A stretch of 64,000 nt of DNA from Chaenocephalus aceratus (lineage: Eukaryota > Chordata > Actinopteri > Perciformes > Channichthyidae): assembly GCA_023974075.1 (NCBI GenBank), contig CM043788.1, forward strand, positions 18,003,928 to 18,067,927, in the 5' to 3' direction. Both the position numbers and the translations under genes were made by a program. Under the pieces are notes generated by a model. That model was not told the DNA's origin. It ran no database searches and was given only the letters and a program-made list of their open reading frames with translations. Shown here in pieces: positions 43,953 through 54,800 of this stretch (its first letter is position 1; every line of letters begins with the position of its first letter).

Positions 43953-45203
43953 GTGGCGGCAAAGAACGCGGGAACGGGGCCCCACGCTATACCAAGCTGG
44001 GGCTCCCGACTGGACCTCACCACGGTTTCACCCGCGGAAGATGTCCTGGAGTTAGACTGCATGGAGGACGAAGAGTACACCTCTGAGTTCCTCCTGTCTG
44101 ACTCGGATGAGCAGGAAGACGACATCTTCATGTCATCGACTCAGGCTGCAAAGCCGGGAGCGATGGCTGCTCCCCCGGGCGACAGCACACCAGCTTCGCC
44201 CTGTCTCAGTATGGACCTACAAGCCGTGTGTCAGCGCGCTGCGGCCAGACTAGACATCCCATGGCCCGAAGTGGCCAAGGAGACCTCCAGGTCCCGTTAC
44301 GAGGGAAAACTTTTTTCCCAAACAACGAGGGCAAAGAGGCAACTCCTCCCGGTCTTCCCGGAGATGTTGGATGAGGTGTCGGTCTCGTGGAGAGACCAGC
44401 CCTTTAGCAACAAGGCCCCAATCCAGGGTGCCTCCTCCCTTGACTGTGACGGTATGGAGAGGCTCGGCCTGCTCCACATACCACCTATGGAACCGCTGGT
44501 GGCAGCACACCTCCTACCGAGGATGGGCCAGCCGCCAAGCAGGAACCCCACGCTGCCAGCAAAAACGGACCGATTCCAGTCTACCATGACGGAACGGGCC
44601 TACAGAGCCGCAGCGTTGTCCGCCAGGGCTCTGAACGTTTCCTCGATGCTAACCGCATACCAAGCGGAGCTCTGTGAGGATATGTCGAGCAATCCTGGAC
44701 CGGCCACTCTGGACGAGATAGCCGCGGTCACAGACATTTGTCTCCGTGTCCAACGCTGCGCCGTCCAGGCCACGGGCAAGGTAATGGGGATCATGGTGGT
44801 GCAGGAAAGAGCTAGATGGCTCAACCTCACCAACCTCCCAGACCGGGAAAAGGAAGATGTGCTTGACATGCCCATCGATCCCGAGGGGATTTTCGGCTCC
44901 GCTCTCGCTTCCATGCAAAGGAAGTGCGAGTCGAAAAAGAAAGAAGACGAGGCTCTCCACCTTTGTCTCCCTCGAAGGGTCCAGCCGCGGCTTTTGCAAC
45001 GGCGGCCCTTCGCCCACGCTGCACCGCGCTCTGCTGGGTTCAAAGTACCGGGACAGCAGAGGGCGCAGCCCGCCCCGAGTCCCCAGCCCAGGCAGGAGAC
45101 GAGGGCGAGTTGGTCTAGAAAATCTCCGGCTCCGGCTGTAGCCCAGGCACAGCCGAACCAGAATTTCGGCCAGCAGGCGAGGAAGAAGAAGCGAGCGGCC
45201 TGA
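43953..45203 (+). CDS. DIRS gag-like protein
   Basis: 416 codons, ATG at 43953 and TGA at 45201-45203. It has an acidic N-terminal part (SEFLLSDSDEQEDD), a central segment typical of fish DIRS gag-like proteins (RAYRAAALSARALNVSSMLT, WLNLTNLPDREKEDVLD), and a Pro/Arg/Gln-rich basic tail ending ARKKKRAA. The reading frame is intact. The stop is followed by an open frame in the same phase. Confidence 0.8.
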   Translation: MAAKNAGTGPHAIPSWGSRLDLTTVSPAEDVLELDCMEDEEYTSEFLLSDSDEQEDDIFMSSTQAAKPGAMAAPPGDSTPASPCLSMDLQAVCQRAAARLDIPWPEVAKETSRSRYEGKLFSQTTRAKRQLLPVFPEMLDEVSVSWRDQPFSNKAPIQGASSLDCDGMERLGLLHIPPMEPLVAAHLLPRMGQPPSRNPTLPAKTDRFQSTMTERAYRAAALSARALNVSSMLTAYQAELCEDMSSNPGPATLDEIAAVTDICLRVQRCAVQATGKVMGIMVVQERARWLNLTNLPDREKEDVLDMPIDPEGIFGSALASMQRKCESKKKEDEALHLCLPRRVQPRLLQRRPFAHAAPRSAGFKVPGQQRAQPAPSPQPRQETRASWSRKSPAPAVAQAQPNQNFGQQARKKKRAA

Positions 45204-45436
45204 CATGTGTCCCCGCCGCCTCGAGAGATGCCTCAACGCCATCCTCAAGTCCGCACAAGACACATATCACATCGTTATTGTCTGAATAAACCATTTTCCG
45301 CTGACGCATCCAGGCTCCGGCCAAGGGCGCAGCCTGAAAAAATGAAAAGAAAGACAATAAACAGTCCGTTAACCATAAGTCCCCTTTTGAGAGCAGCTAC
45401 GGCCTCTCTCAAAAGGCGGATAATAAACGGGTCTGT

Positions 45437-45655
45437 GAAGGCACCACCGCCACGCGCATGCGCAGTGCCGGTTGGGACTTTAAGGGCACTACCACCACGT
45501 GCGTACGCAGTGCCTTTAAGGGCACCACCGGCACGCGCAGGCGCAGTGCCGACTGGAGCTGTGAGGGCACCACCGGCACACACATGCGCAGTGCCGGCTG
45601 GAGCTGAAAAGGCACCTCCGTCACGCACATGCGCAGTGCCGGTCGGAGCCATAAG
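45437..45655 (+). repeat. in-frame minisatellite inside the DIRS element
   Basis: About five imperfect ~45-base units containing GGCACCACC...GCGCATGCGCAGTGCC. In the recombinase frame they encode repeats such as APPPRACAVPVG and APPAHTCAVPAGA. Several units contain NRF1-like GCGCATGCGC. Confidence 0.85.
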
Positions 45656-45929
45656 AGTGACATCTCAGCTGGCTCTAAGGAGCATACAGCAGGAGATACT
45701 CACGATGTCTGCCTGGGCTTCTCAAAACAGTTATAATTTATCTGTTTTCACAAACCCAGAGAGAGTCAACCCACATTCTGGAGAGAAAGGTTCTCTCTCT
45801 CCCAGAAAGAAGGGTTTTATCTATAAAGCCCACCGAGCGGAGTCAGATTACGGAGGAGAATGTCCTCGTAAAGCACCCGCTCAACATGGGCCTCATAATA
45901 AAACTAAACCCCGAACGCCACGGCTTACG

Positions 45930-46520
45930 GAGAGTTTTGGTGATTATGAAATGCGTAGTGGCACTACACCCGACTTTTCCAGTGCGGGACGCGCCTACGG
46001 GTGCAGTCCTTTCACGGAAGGTGGTCACCACGGACACAGGTCAGACGGGCTGACAGGGGACTTACGAAGATCGCCCGGTGAGAGGTCTCTAGAACAGAGA
46101 CTTCCAGCGGGCACGCGTAAATTACCCGGAGCTTTTAGCGGTGTTCCCCACCCAAAAATGCTTCCTGCCTTCTCTCAGAGGACTTCATGTCCCCGTGAGG
46201 ATAGACAACACGATATCGTGGATGAACCGCTAGGGAAGGTTACGTTGTCTCCAGTCACCACTGGCACACAAACTGATCCCTTAGAGCGGCATACGTCTCC
46301 TCTCTCTGAGAACGACACGAGTACCGGGTGTTATGCACCTAGGGACAGAATTACTGTCAAAAGGTGCACCACTCTATGCAGACTGGACTCCTCATCCAAG
46401 GATCGAGAGTCCGCTGTGGGTGCGTTACGGCGGAGCCGCGTTAAATCTGTTCGCAAGGGGAGAAAATGCTCAATGACAGCTGTTCTCTTTAATGCACGAT
46501 TTAAACGCACCGTTAGGCGA
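45930..46520 (+). pseudogene. decayed DIRS RNase H region in an overlapping frame
   Basis: In the frame of position 46015 one reads SRKVVTTD, ELLAVFPTQKCFLPSL and LHVPVRIDNT, and further on DWTPHPRI, WVRYGGAALNLFA. These are DIRS-type RNase H and downstream blocks interrupted by several stops. The recombinase frame across the same bases has no stop. Confidence 0.7.
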
Positions 46521-47883
46521 GGACGCTCTCGTACACGATTGACCTCCGGGTCCTCTATACACGTTCCCACCCCTGGTTCTGTTCCCCTTAACTCCGGCCA
46601 GAGTGAAAGAGCAACGCCACACACGTACTTTGATGTTTCCACCCTAGCCCGCAATATACGGACTGGCGGTGATATATCAGCTGTTGTGCGGGCAGCCGTG
46701 GCAGCCCCCACCACGCAGGGACAGATCGTCTCAGGCGGGGAGGGCGATCCTTCACCCACGCCCAGAGCACGGGGCACTATGGGCCTGACCCGTGAGTGGT
46801 ACAATCTGAATACAGTGGGACTCCCTCAGAAGGTGATAAACACTATTCAGAGTGCGAGAGCTTCCTCCACCAGGTCTCTTTACGACTGTAAGTGGAGGGT
46901 GTTTGAGGAGTGGTGCCTTCAAGAAGGGCACATCTCTTTTCAATGTCCTGTCGGGGTGATTTTATCATTCCTACAGGACTTGATCGATAAACACAGAGCT
47001 TTTTCCACGATCAAGGTGTACCTGGCTGCTATTGCTGCATGCCATGTGGGCTTTGAGGGTAAGACGGCTAGCCAACATCCTTTGGTTTGCCGTTTTATGA
47101 AGGGAGCGCGCAGGCTCCTCCCTGTCTCCAGGTCGCTGCTGCCCTTATGGGACCTGGCAGTGGTTTTAAATGGGCTCAAAATGACCCCATTTGAACCCCT
47201 GGAAGGAGCTGACATGAAACATCTGTCACTCAAGACAGTGCTGTTACTGGCCCTGGCATCCGCTAAACGGGTCAGTGATATCCATGCACTGTCTGTACAT
47301 CCCTCATGCACTCAGTTCGCCCCAGGGCAAACGAGAGTGTTGTTGAAACCCAACCCTGCTTTTACACCAAAGGTGGTTGGTTCGTGTACCCCGATTGACA
47401 TTGAGGCATTTCCTCCGCAGCTGGTTTCCTCCGGGGAGCAGCAGCAGGATTTATTGTGTCCAGTCCGGGCTTTGCACACATATATGGACAGATCAAAAGA
47501 GCTTCGTCTTAATGACCAACTCTTCGTGTCCTGGGCTAAACCTCACAAGGGTAAGCCTGTTACTAAGCAACGACTATCCCACTGGATCGTGGAGGCGATT
47601 GCTTTGGCCTATACGAGTCAGAATCTGCAAGCGCCTTTGGGTCTGCGGGCTCACTCGACTCGGGGCCTGGCTACATCCTGGGCTTTAGGTTCCAGGATAT
47701 CTGTGCGGCGGCAAGCTGGTCTTCGCCACTCACTTTTGTCCGCTTTTACAGACTGGGCGTCTCCGCTCCAAGCGTGGCCCGAGCAGTGCTGGGCACCTTG
47801 TTGAGTCGGGACTCCACCTGTTAAATTCTGGTTGATCGGTGATCTTCGAGATAAGCTCGTCTGGCAATACGGGAGCTACAATA

Positions 47884-47980
47884 TCCCATAGTGAGACATC
47901 GAACGGAGTGTTATGAATGAGAACTATAGGTTACTTACGTAACCCCAGGCGTCAGAGTAACATGAAGTGAGATGTCTCAC
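47884..47980 (+). repeat. DIRS internal complementary region
   Basis: 47884-47928 is complementary to 43265-43309, and 47926-47980 is complementary to about 48168-48222. The halves overlap at a shared TATA. In DIRS elements this region templates the circle junction during replication. Confidence 0.92.
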
Positions 47981-48003
47981 CAGACGGCCCTCCTTGCTAT
48001 GGT

Positions 48004-48222
48004 GAAGCGAGAAGAGGTGCTTATTTTGAATGACGCATGCGTCGTGGCGCAGGCTACTTATAGGGGGTGATTTCCCCTGACGTTGACGTCAAGAATCACC
48101 GGCCAATCAGGATTGGCGTAATGAGATTGATGCTTCTGTTTGCTCCGCGATGAGGCGCATCCCATAGTGAGACATCTCACTTCATGTTACTCTGAGAACT
48201 GGGGTTACGTAAGTAACCTATA
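48004..48222 (+). repeat. DIRS right terminal repeat
   Basis: 48004-48172 is the inverse of the left repeat. The outer 50 bases (48173-48222) are unique to the right end and recur, inverted, at about 47926-47980. Confidence 0.92.
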
Positions 48223-48409
48223 GTTTTTCTCGAAAATTATAATATTTACAACCGTACAGTTTAAATAGTTCAATAACAATAGAGTATTTTTGGCAAGGTT
48301 TTACTACGTTCCTAATTTATATGATCTAAATATGTATTCTTGCAGATGTATAGGCCTACTTCTAAAGGATTTATTGTAAACCTTATCATGCTATATTTGA
48401 ATAATATAT

Positions 48410-49760
48410 TGTAGGGCCATACCTATATAAAACATGTCTGTGAAGTTTTTTTTTCTAAACACTAAACAGATCATGCATTTTAGCCATGCCTCATTTTGCT
48501 CTATTTGCTGTATTCCAGCCCTGTTTTTGCAAGGGCTGATTCTGTGGCAAATGAGCTGCAGCTGACCACGCCCCCCTGCAAAGGAGGGGGGCGAGGCACG
48601 AGCGTCATGTTACCATGGCTGTTACCATGCTGTTACCATGCTGTTACCATGCTGTTACCATGCTGTTACCATGCCACAGCAACCCCCCATTCCCCTGATA
48701 CTGTAGGTGGAGAATTGACCATATAGGCGGACCTCCTTGTTTCTGACGTCAGAGATATTTCAAATCTGTATCAGTCTGTATCAGATCCGTTGCAGCCCCA
48801 TTTTTAGAGATTTGGGCATGGAGGAAAAGAGAGAGGGTTTCTGCACAAAAAATAGTGTGAGGTGGTTGCTATGCAACAACAATAACAGCTAGCGAACATA
48901 TTAGACAGACAGCATTGTCGTCTAGGTGCTTTTTTTTTTCTGGAGATAGGCACTTCTCAATCCACTCCTCCATAGTATGGCCACCCCGGTCGAAGTTAAC
49001 CTTAAATGTTTCCATCTTAAGCTTTGCTAGTTAGTTAGTTTCGTAACGGACGTAATATAACGGTTGTAGCTTTTCTCAGACACGGAGGGATACTGACTTG
49101 TGAAAAGTAACTACAATTATACCCGGGATATACGCTCATTATATCACGGCTAGAAACATCAGATTGCTTGATTTGATTTGTCCGTTTTATAAATATATAC
49201 TAACTGTGCAAAAAAAAGTTGTAAATTAAACAAGTGAAGTACATAAAGCCATGGAGGGAGGTAGTTTATAAACCATAAGTAAAGCGAACGCTCCGCAAGG
49301 ACACCAGGCCTCCTATTGGTTGAGGGATTTTGACAGGGTTGTTGCACAAAATATCCGAGCGCGCACAGAAAAAATCTGAGAGCAGACATTTCACGAGCGT
49401 ACAGAAACAGCCTGAGTGCGAGGAGAAGGTTTTAAGCTGGAACACAGGAAATCTGTAAGCAGCAATATATCTGAGTTTAAGCGTACAGTTTGAGCAGAAG
49501 CAGAGCAAATCTAAGTGCAAGCAGGCACTATTTGAGTGTGAGGATAGGGTTTGAGGGAAAGAAATACATATTCTGAACGTGAAATCAATAAAGTATGCAC
49601 TCAAATTTAAAGACCACGCTCTTGAATAACGATCGGGAATAACCCCCATAAGGGTTGTGTTTTCTGACACTTGGTGAGTTCCCTGACACACCGGGGACAT
49701 AGATATATTCATGTATAAAAGACGTACACAAGTGCATTTTGCATGATAGGTCCCCTTTAA
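48410..49760. mobile_element. MITE ending at TTAA, left end approximate
   Basis: The right end reads GCATGATAGGTCCCC followed by TTAA (49757-49760). The interior (ATGAGCTGCAGCTGACCACGC, then CACCAAGTGTCAGAAAACAC on the minus strand) matches my recollection of a common fish MITE. The left boundary at about 48410 is a guess. Confidence 0.5.
48620..48674. repeat. 11-bp tandem repeat
   Basis: Five perfect copies of TGTTACCATGC, with one degenerate copy just before. Confidence 0.97.
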
Positions 49761-51829
49761 TTTACTCAATAGTCGTTCTTGCAAATCTCAACCAAGACAA
49801 ATTAGAGAATTTATGTAAACTCCTGATAATCAACTTTCACTAAGTCAAATGTCTTAATGAATGGAAAAAAATGCAGAGGGCGTCACCTCACACCACATTA
49901 TCACACAGCTAAGAAAGAAAGTCCAACACATTTGTATTATTAAAAACACAGTTATTCAACTTTATTAACATCAAGGTTTTCAAGACATTTGTGTCTGCTT
50001 TTTATTACCAAATAGAAAACAGATCATGTATACAACTGATAGGATCCCTATAGCACGACTCAGTGAAATAAATCCTTTATATGGTCCACTTCTTCCACCC
50101 CCAACTCTGTCATCTCATCCAGTGAAAAACACTGAACATTACTTCTTCTTTCAGTCTGTCCATCTGCAACACAGTGATACACGTTGGGATGAAATATACC
50201 ATTAATGGGGTTCCAGTACAGTATATCTGCTTGTGTCCTGTTGGTTTGAGCCATGTATGTGAAGGTCATGAGATGAAAGGGAAAGTTTTGTCCTGTCTAT
50301 AAGAATCATTTTGGGTCCATCAATCGGAACCAGATTGCATGTTAGAGCAAGTAAGACACATCTAGCTAATTTGTGGCAATCAAAGGGTAGGGGAGAAAAT
50401 GTTTTTTTGTGATACTTCGCAATCTCCTGATTTCCTATTTGATTTAATAATCCCCCCAAACATCTATATTTACTCCCAGTCGACTGTTGAAGCTTTAATA
50501 TTAGGCTGTGATCTGTGTTGGGTTTTAGATCAACAGTTTTGACATTTTTTTATTTAGAGCCTTGTCAACAAATCCAATGCACAGACAACCCAACACCAAC
50601 AATGAAGTGATCTTACTATGAAGAATTGTGTGAGTGCCAAATGTATCCTCTTCCAGTGGGCTGTAGAGCTCCATTGTTTTCCAAAAACTAATAAAACACA
50701 CCAATAAGTCACACTGTCACACTGACATGTTCCCTTTTTACCGTGAACACACACACACACTGTCCTGCTGCCACAAATACTCACGAGAGCACCACATGTG
50801 AATCTGCTGATGAAAATACTCCCCCAAAACAGCATTAGTTCCGCCTGTTTTGACTGATCAGCTATAGAACAGTTAGAAACTAAACCATGTTGATTACATT
50901 TCGGCATTGAGTCTTGATATTGATGCCATTTTGGATTTATCTCTTGTCTAAGCACGGGCTGGTTTAGAATGTGATGTGGTCACACTTATATCACAAACGT
51001 TATCAAGAACAAAGTGTCTGTGTTCAGTCTACCCGAGTCTGTGTCAAGAGGGGCTATGGTGTCAACAACCTTTTCCAACAACTTCATATTTATTTTTGTT
51101 CCAAGTCTCCAGATTTGTATTGGCTTTGTGAAAATCAGTAAACAGTTATTTGATAATAGTCAGTTTATGGCAATAGTTATATTTCATACAGTAGCTCACA
51201 AACATGTCTGTTAATCTGACCTCTTTTGGTAGATCGTTCTGTCAAACCCCCGTAAATAAGATCAATGATAACATAAGAATATTATATCTATGGTACAAAA
51301 TAAAATGATTAGCAGCTGTGAGTATACGCTCTCCAATATTAATGTTGAAAATACATTTTATTTTTGCAAATAAAAAAAATTAAAATATATCAGCAAATAA
51401 AAAAAGACCCATTAAGACATATATAATAGCCAGTTTAAATGATTATAAAATAAATTCTAAATATTTATAATAACATAGTAATGATGAAAATAAATGAAAA
51501 TAGCAGAACATTTGTTTTGCCATAAAGAAGGACGCAGATATTGGGGAATGTTGGGAGAAATCAGTCAGGAATGAGGCATGGCAAAGAGTCTCTCAGGGTA
51601 GTTTTGGGGAAGTTTTGGTGTTGGGTCTGTGGCAGAATTATGGCACCGGTGCAGGAGGAGATTGTCCTGACTGTCCCCTCTCCTCTGTCCTCTAATGTCT
51701 CCTGCTGTGGTCACCTCCTCTCCAGTCCTCCTTGTAGCGTCCTCATCAGGCCTCAGGGACTGATGGAGCTGAGTAGATATGGCTCAGAGGAGAGGTATAA
51801 CTCTTCTGACGGTGTCTTTCTGAGTGGGG
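49761..51829 (-). other. presumed ptprf 3' untranslated region and intergenic DNA
   Basis: AT-rich sequence after the ptprf stop. No conserved coding frame was recognised. Several minus-strand AATAAA-like signals exist (for example around 51358), so the cleavage site cannot be fixed by reading. Confidence 0.4.
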
Positions 51830-51898
51830 TTATGTTGCATAGTGATCAAAGCTTCCCAGGTACTCCAGAGCAGCGCGGTAGCACAGTTGGTACTGGTC
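51830..51898 (-). CDS. ptprf: ptprf last coding exon and stop
   Basis: Encodes [20 protein letters not shown] then AT and TAA at 51832-51830. The last residues match the invariant LAR family C-terminus. Acceptor CTCCCCCAG. Too short to appear as a long reading frame; found by homology. Confidence 0.96.
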   Translation of the reverse strand, partial: DQYQLCYRAALEYLGSFDHYAT

Positions 51899-54800
51899 CT
51901 GGGGGAGGAAAAATAAGTTTGGGTCACTTAGTCAGTGGGAAACCTGCAGATGCCATGAGAAACAAGCCAGAACCGATTTTCTAAGTCTGATCTAAATAAA
52001 TGTTCTCTCGTGTTACAACTATAAGAGGCCAGATTATACTTTTTGGGGATTCCCTTTCCTTTAGTGTGTTACGGTATATAGGTTTTTGTGCATGTAAATG
52101 GTCTGCAATGGCAAAATGGACCAAAGATTGAGTTTCTCAACCACCTATTCCCCATTTGCCTGGAACGCCATGATTGAATCCTTTGCTAACTTCCCTAACA
52201 TAGTGGCATCACTATGAAACACTCTTAACACGCTTCTAATGGCTAGTGCTCTAACACATTGTGATAGGCTAAGGGGTGGGACATCTCTAATCCGACTGGG
52301 CTCTCGTTTCAGACAGAGGATAAACAAGAAACGTTAAACATATTTAAACAGGTAAAGGAATAATACATTTTCCAGGATAATTTTAAGAGTTAATTTATTT
52401 AAATTATACAAAAAAATACTTGTTTTTTGTTTGTTAGTTATTTTGTGTTTGCTGTTTGATGGTGTAATAATAATTTTAGCCACAAGAGATTTATGTCCAC
52501 AACTCAATTCTAAAAAGGACAAATAGCATTCACATTTTCTACCGGGAGAGTTCAAGTCATCCATGAACTCTTGATATAAGATAAGATAAGATGGACCTTT
52601 ATTAATCCCCGTGGGGAAATTCAGTTGTACAAGCAGCAACAGGGCAAGAGTGAAAAACAGGACAGCAAAGATTCACACAGATTAATAAAATCAAAAAGAA
52701 AATCAAGAAAAAAATAAAAAAAAAATATATATAATATATTGTGTGTTAGCACAACCCTGTCTCCTAAAAATTACGTTCCCACAGAACTAAACTGCATTCT
52801 GACGTTTAGCTAGAAACGTATTTACTCCCACGTTACGTTCGTTATGAACGTATCTCAAATACGTTTATTTTCTACATATCTTCTAGAAATATATTTTCTC
52901 CCACGTTACGTTCCTTATGAACGTATCTTAAATACGTTTATTTTCTACATATCTTTGCCATTTATTGTCTTGCTTATAATAATGATAATAGTCATTTATA
53001 AATATCATTTTAGAGCACACATTTGAAATCGACAATCGGGCTCGATATATGGTTAAATTAAAATCAGTAGGCGAGGCTGTAATTTCGCCAGCTGTTACTC
53101 TCATGAGCGAGGCAGAACATAATAGTTTGAACATGACAAAAAGCTGCTGTGTCGTTTATTGCACCTCAAACATTGAAACAAATCCAGAGTTACGTGTTTC
53201 TGTACTTCCTCTAAGAAGAAAGGACAGAAGAGCTCTGTGGCTTCAGGCTTGATCGCTGTTCAAATGACAGCGTTGGTTTCCCCAAAAGTGGGCGGGGCTG
53301 TAAAGTGAAGTAGATTTTACTCTCATCTATTATTCAAAACCATTCTATTTATTCTAACGTATTACATGCCAGTGTTTTATCTTTTTATTTATTTGTTTTT
53401 ATTTTAAATCGTATAATGTCGGACTTTTTTTGTCGTCTTTGAGGAAAAGAAATGGGGTTGATAGCCTCAAAATACTGAAATCTGTATTTTTTAAAATCTC
53501 TTCCTTCTAATTTGTTATTCTTTTCTAAATAACACACTGTTATTTACTCAACAATAACACACAATTATCCTTGTTTTTATTTATTCGTTTAATTCTATAA
53601 TCTTGGGCTTTTTAGCCGTAAATAAAGTCACCATAACAGACGGGACATTTCGAGATTTAGGATGGCCGAAGACACTACACTACCCATAATCCCCAGCTAT
53701 CGTTTGGGACTACAGTCCCGTTGACAAACCCCGTGATGTTGCGCCAAGGTTACGCCGAGCGTCAAGCTCTTTGAAATGGAACGAAACCGCGGCAGACTAT
53801 TCAAAACTGGACTCGAACGCCCCACCAGAACTACACATGCTGGCTATTGTGTTTCGCAACATGTTCTCTATGGCACGTCTCTACTGGGAATTGTAGTTTT
53901 AAAAGACGTTTTTCCCAAATTTAGAAGTTGACAGTATTAAACTGCACAGCCCTGGAGGTTTAGGCGATAGGAAACACATTGGTGTGTACACATTTAAAAC
54001 ATGTAATTACTAAATGGGTGAAAATCGCTTGTATCCATAATGGGCAGCATTAATATATACCCACACGACAGCTCATTGTTACTTTGTAATTCTACTCCAC
54101 TACAATTCAGAGGTTAACCTGGTATTTTTACTCCACTACACTTATTTGAGTTACTTTGCAGATTCTGATTAATGATGTGGAATATAAACAACCCTTAAAG
54201 CAGACTTTAGTTACACCTGAGTAAAATGCAGGTAAGGTGATTGTCAAGTGCCAACAATCAGGAGAGATATTTGATAGTTGGTGCTTGAGAAGACTAAACA
54301 TTTATCTGCAGATCTTTATAAAGTATATTCATTACTCGTTATTCTCTACTAATAGTTAATTAAAAACGGTATAATGGCTATTTTGCACATCCCTTTCAAG
54401 ATTTCAAGATTTTCTAAGATGTATTGATCTTATACACAACTTGGGTCGCAGGTTCCTCAACAGCGCATTACAAGACATCTATTAATACGTGTGTACTGTA
54501 TACCTCCACCATTAAACTGTCATATTCTGCACATTTATTATACTATCTACTACATATATAAGAGTATAATTAATGTGTATAATATCAGTTAAAAATAAGT
54601 GCTTCAACATAGTTAACATTGCAGGAAAGCAATATTTTAGACGTTAAGTACTTTGTCAGGCTTAATATTCATCTGTAGATAGATACCCCCAAAGCTTTTT
54701 TCTTGTTTAAAAGAAGACCTTAACCTAAAGTATTCTTTAATGTGTTAATAAAGGTCCATTCGTTTTTCTGTTTTGCACATCCTCCTATTAATATCTGTGT

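Larger units (their letters stand above)
45207..47804 (+). pseudogene. DIRS tyrosine recombinase frame (disabled near its 3' end)
   Basis: 865 codons without a stop, in the same phase as gag and separated from it by TGA CAT. No ATG opens the frame. Residues from about 530 on form the recombinase: SARASSTRSLYDCKWRVFEE, FSTIKVYLAAIAACHV, LLALASAKRVSDIHAL (first catalytic Arg) and LRAHSTRGLATSW (HxxR). A short deletion near 47690 then shifts the frame, and the segment with the catalytic tyrosine (TAC at 47747-47749) is readable only in another frame, ending at TAA 47822-47824. The first ~500 codons overlap decayed RNase H sequence in another frame and may not be a real domain. Confidence 0.8.
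43265..48222 (+). mobile_element. DIRS-type tyrosine-recombinase retrotransposon, RT-deficient
   Basis: The structure is diagnostic of DIRS. The inverted terminal repeats (core 43292-43460 against 48004-48172) have unlike outer tips. An internal complementary region at 47884-47980 consists of the complement of the left tip followed by the complement of the right tip. No target duplication is seen. A gag-like frame (43953-45203) is followed in the same frame by a long frame ending in a tyrosine recombinase. The reverse transcriptase core (no YxDD block found in any frame) is missing, and only degraded RNase H sequence remains. It lies between the ptprf 3' end and the kdm4a promoter, opposite in direction to both genes. 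Confidence 0.93.

Noticed and set aside
44649..45263. 204-codon open frame on the minus strand
   Set aside because: Antisense shadow of the GC-rich gag frame; no family resemblance and Arg/Ser/Leu-rich composition typical of a shadow frame.
45207..46780. First ~520 codons of the 865-codon frame as a novel protein domain
   Set aside because: The same bases carry recognisable DIRS RNase H sequence in another frame, and part is a minisatellite; an overlapping open frame explains it without a new domain.
48612..48674. CRISPR-like array
   Set aside because: Units are contiguous 11-mers without spacers, in vertebrate DNA.
49266..49784. 172-codon minus-strand frame
   Set aside because: Lies across the interior of a MITE with no protein resemblance.
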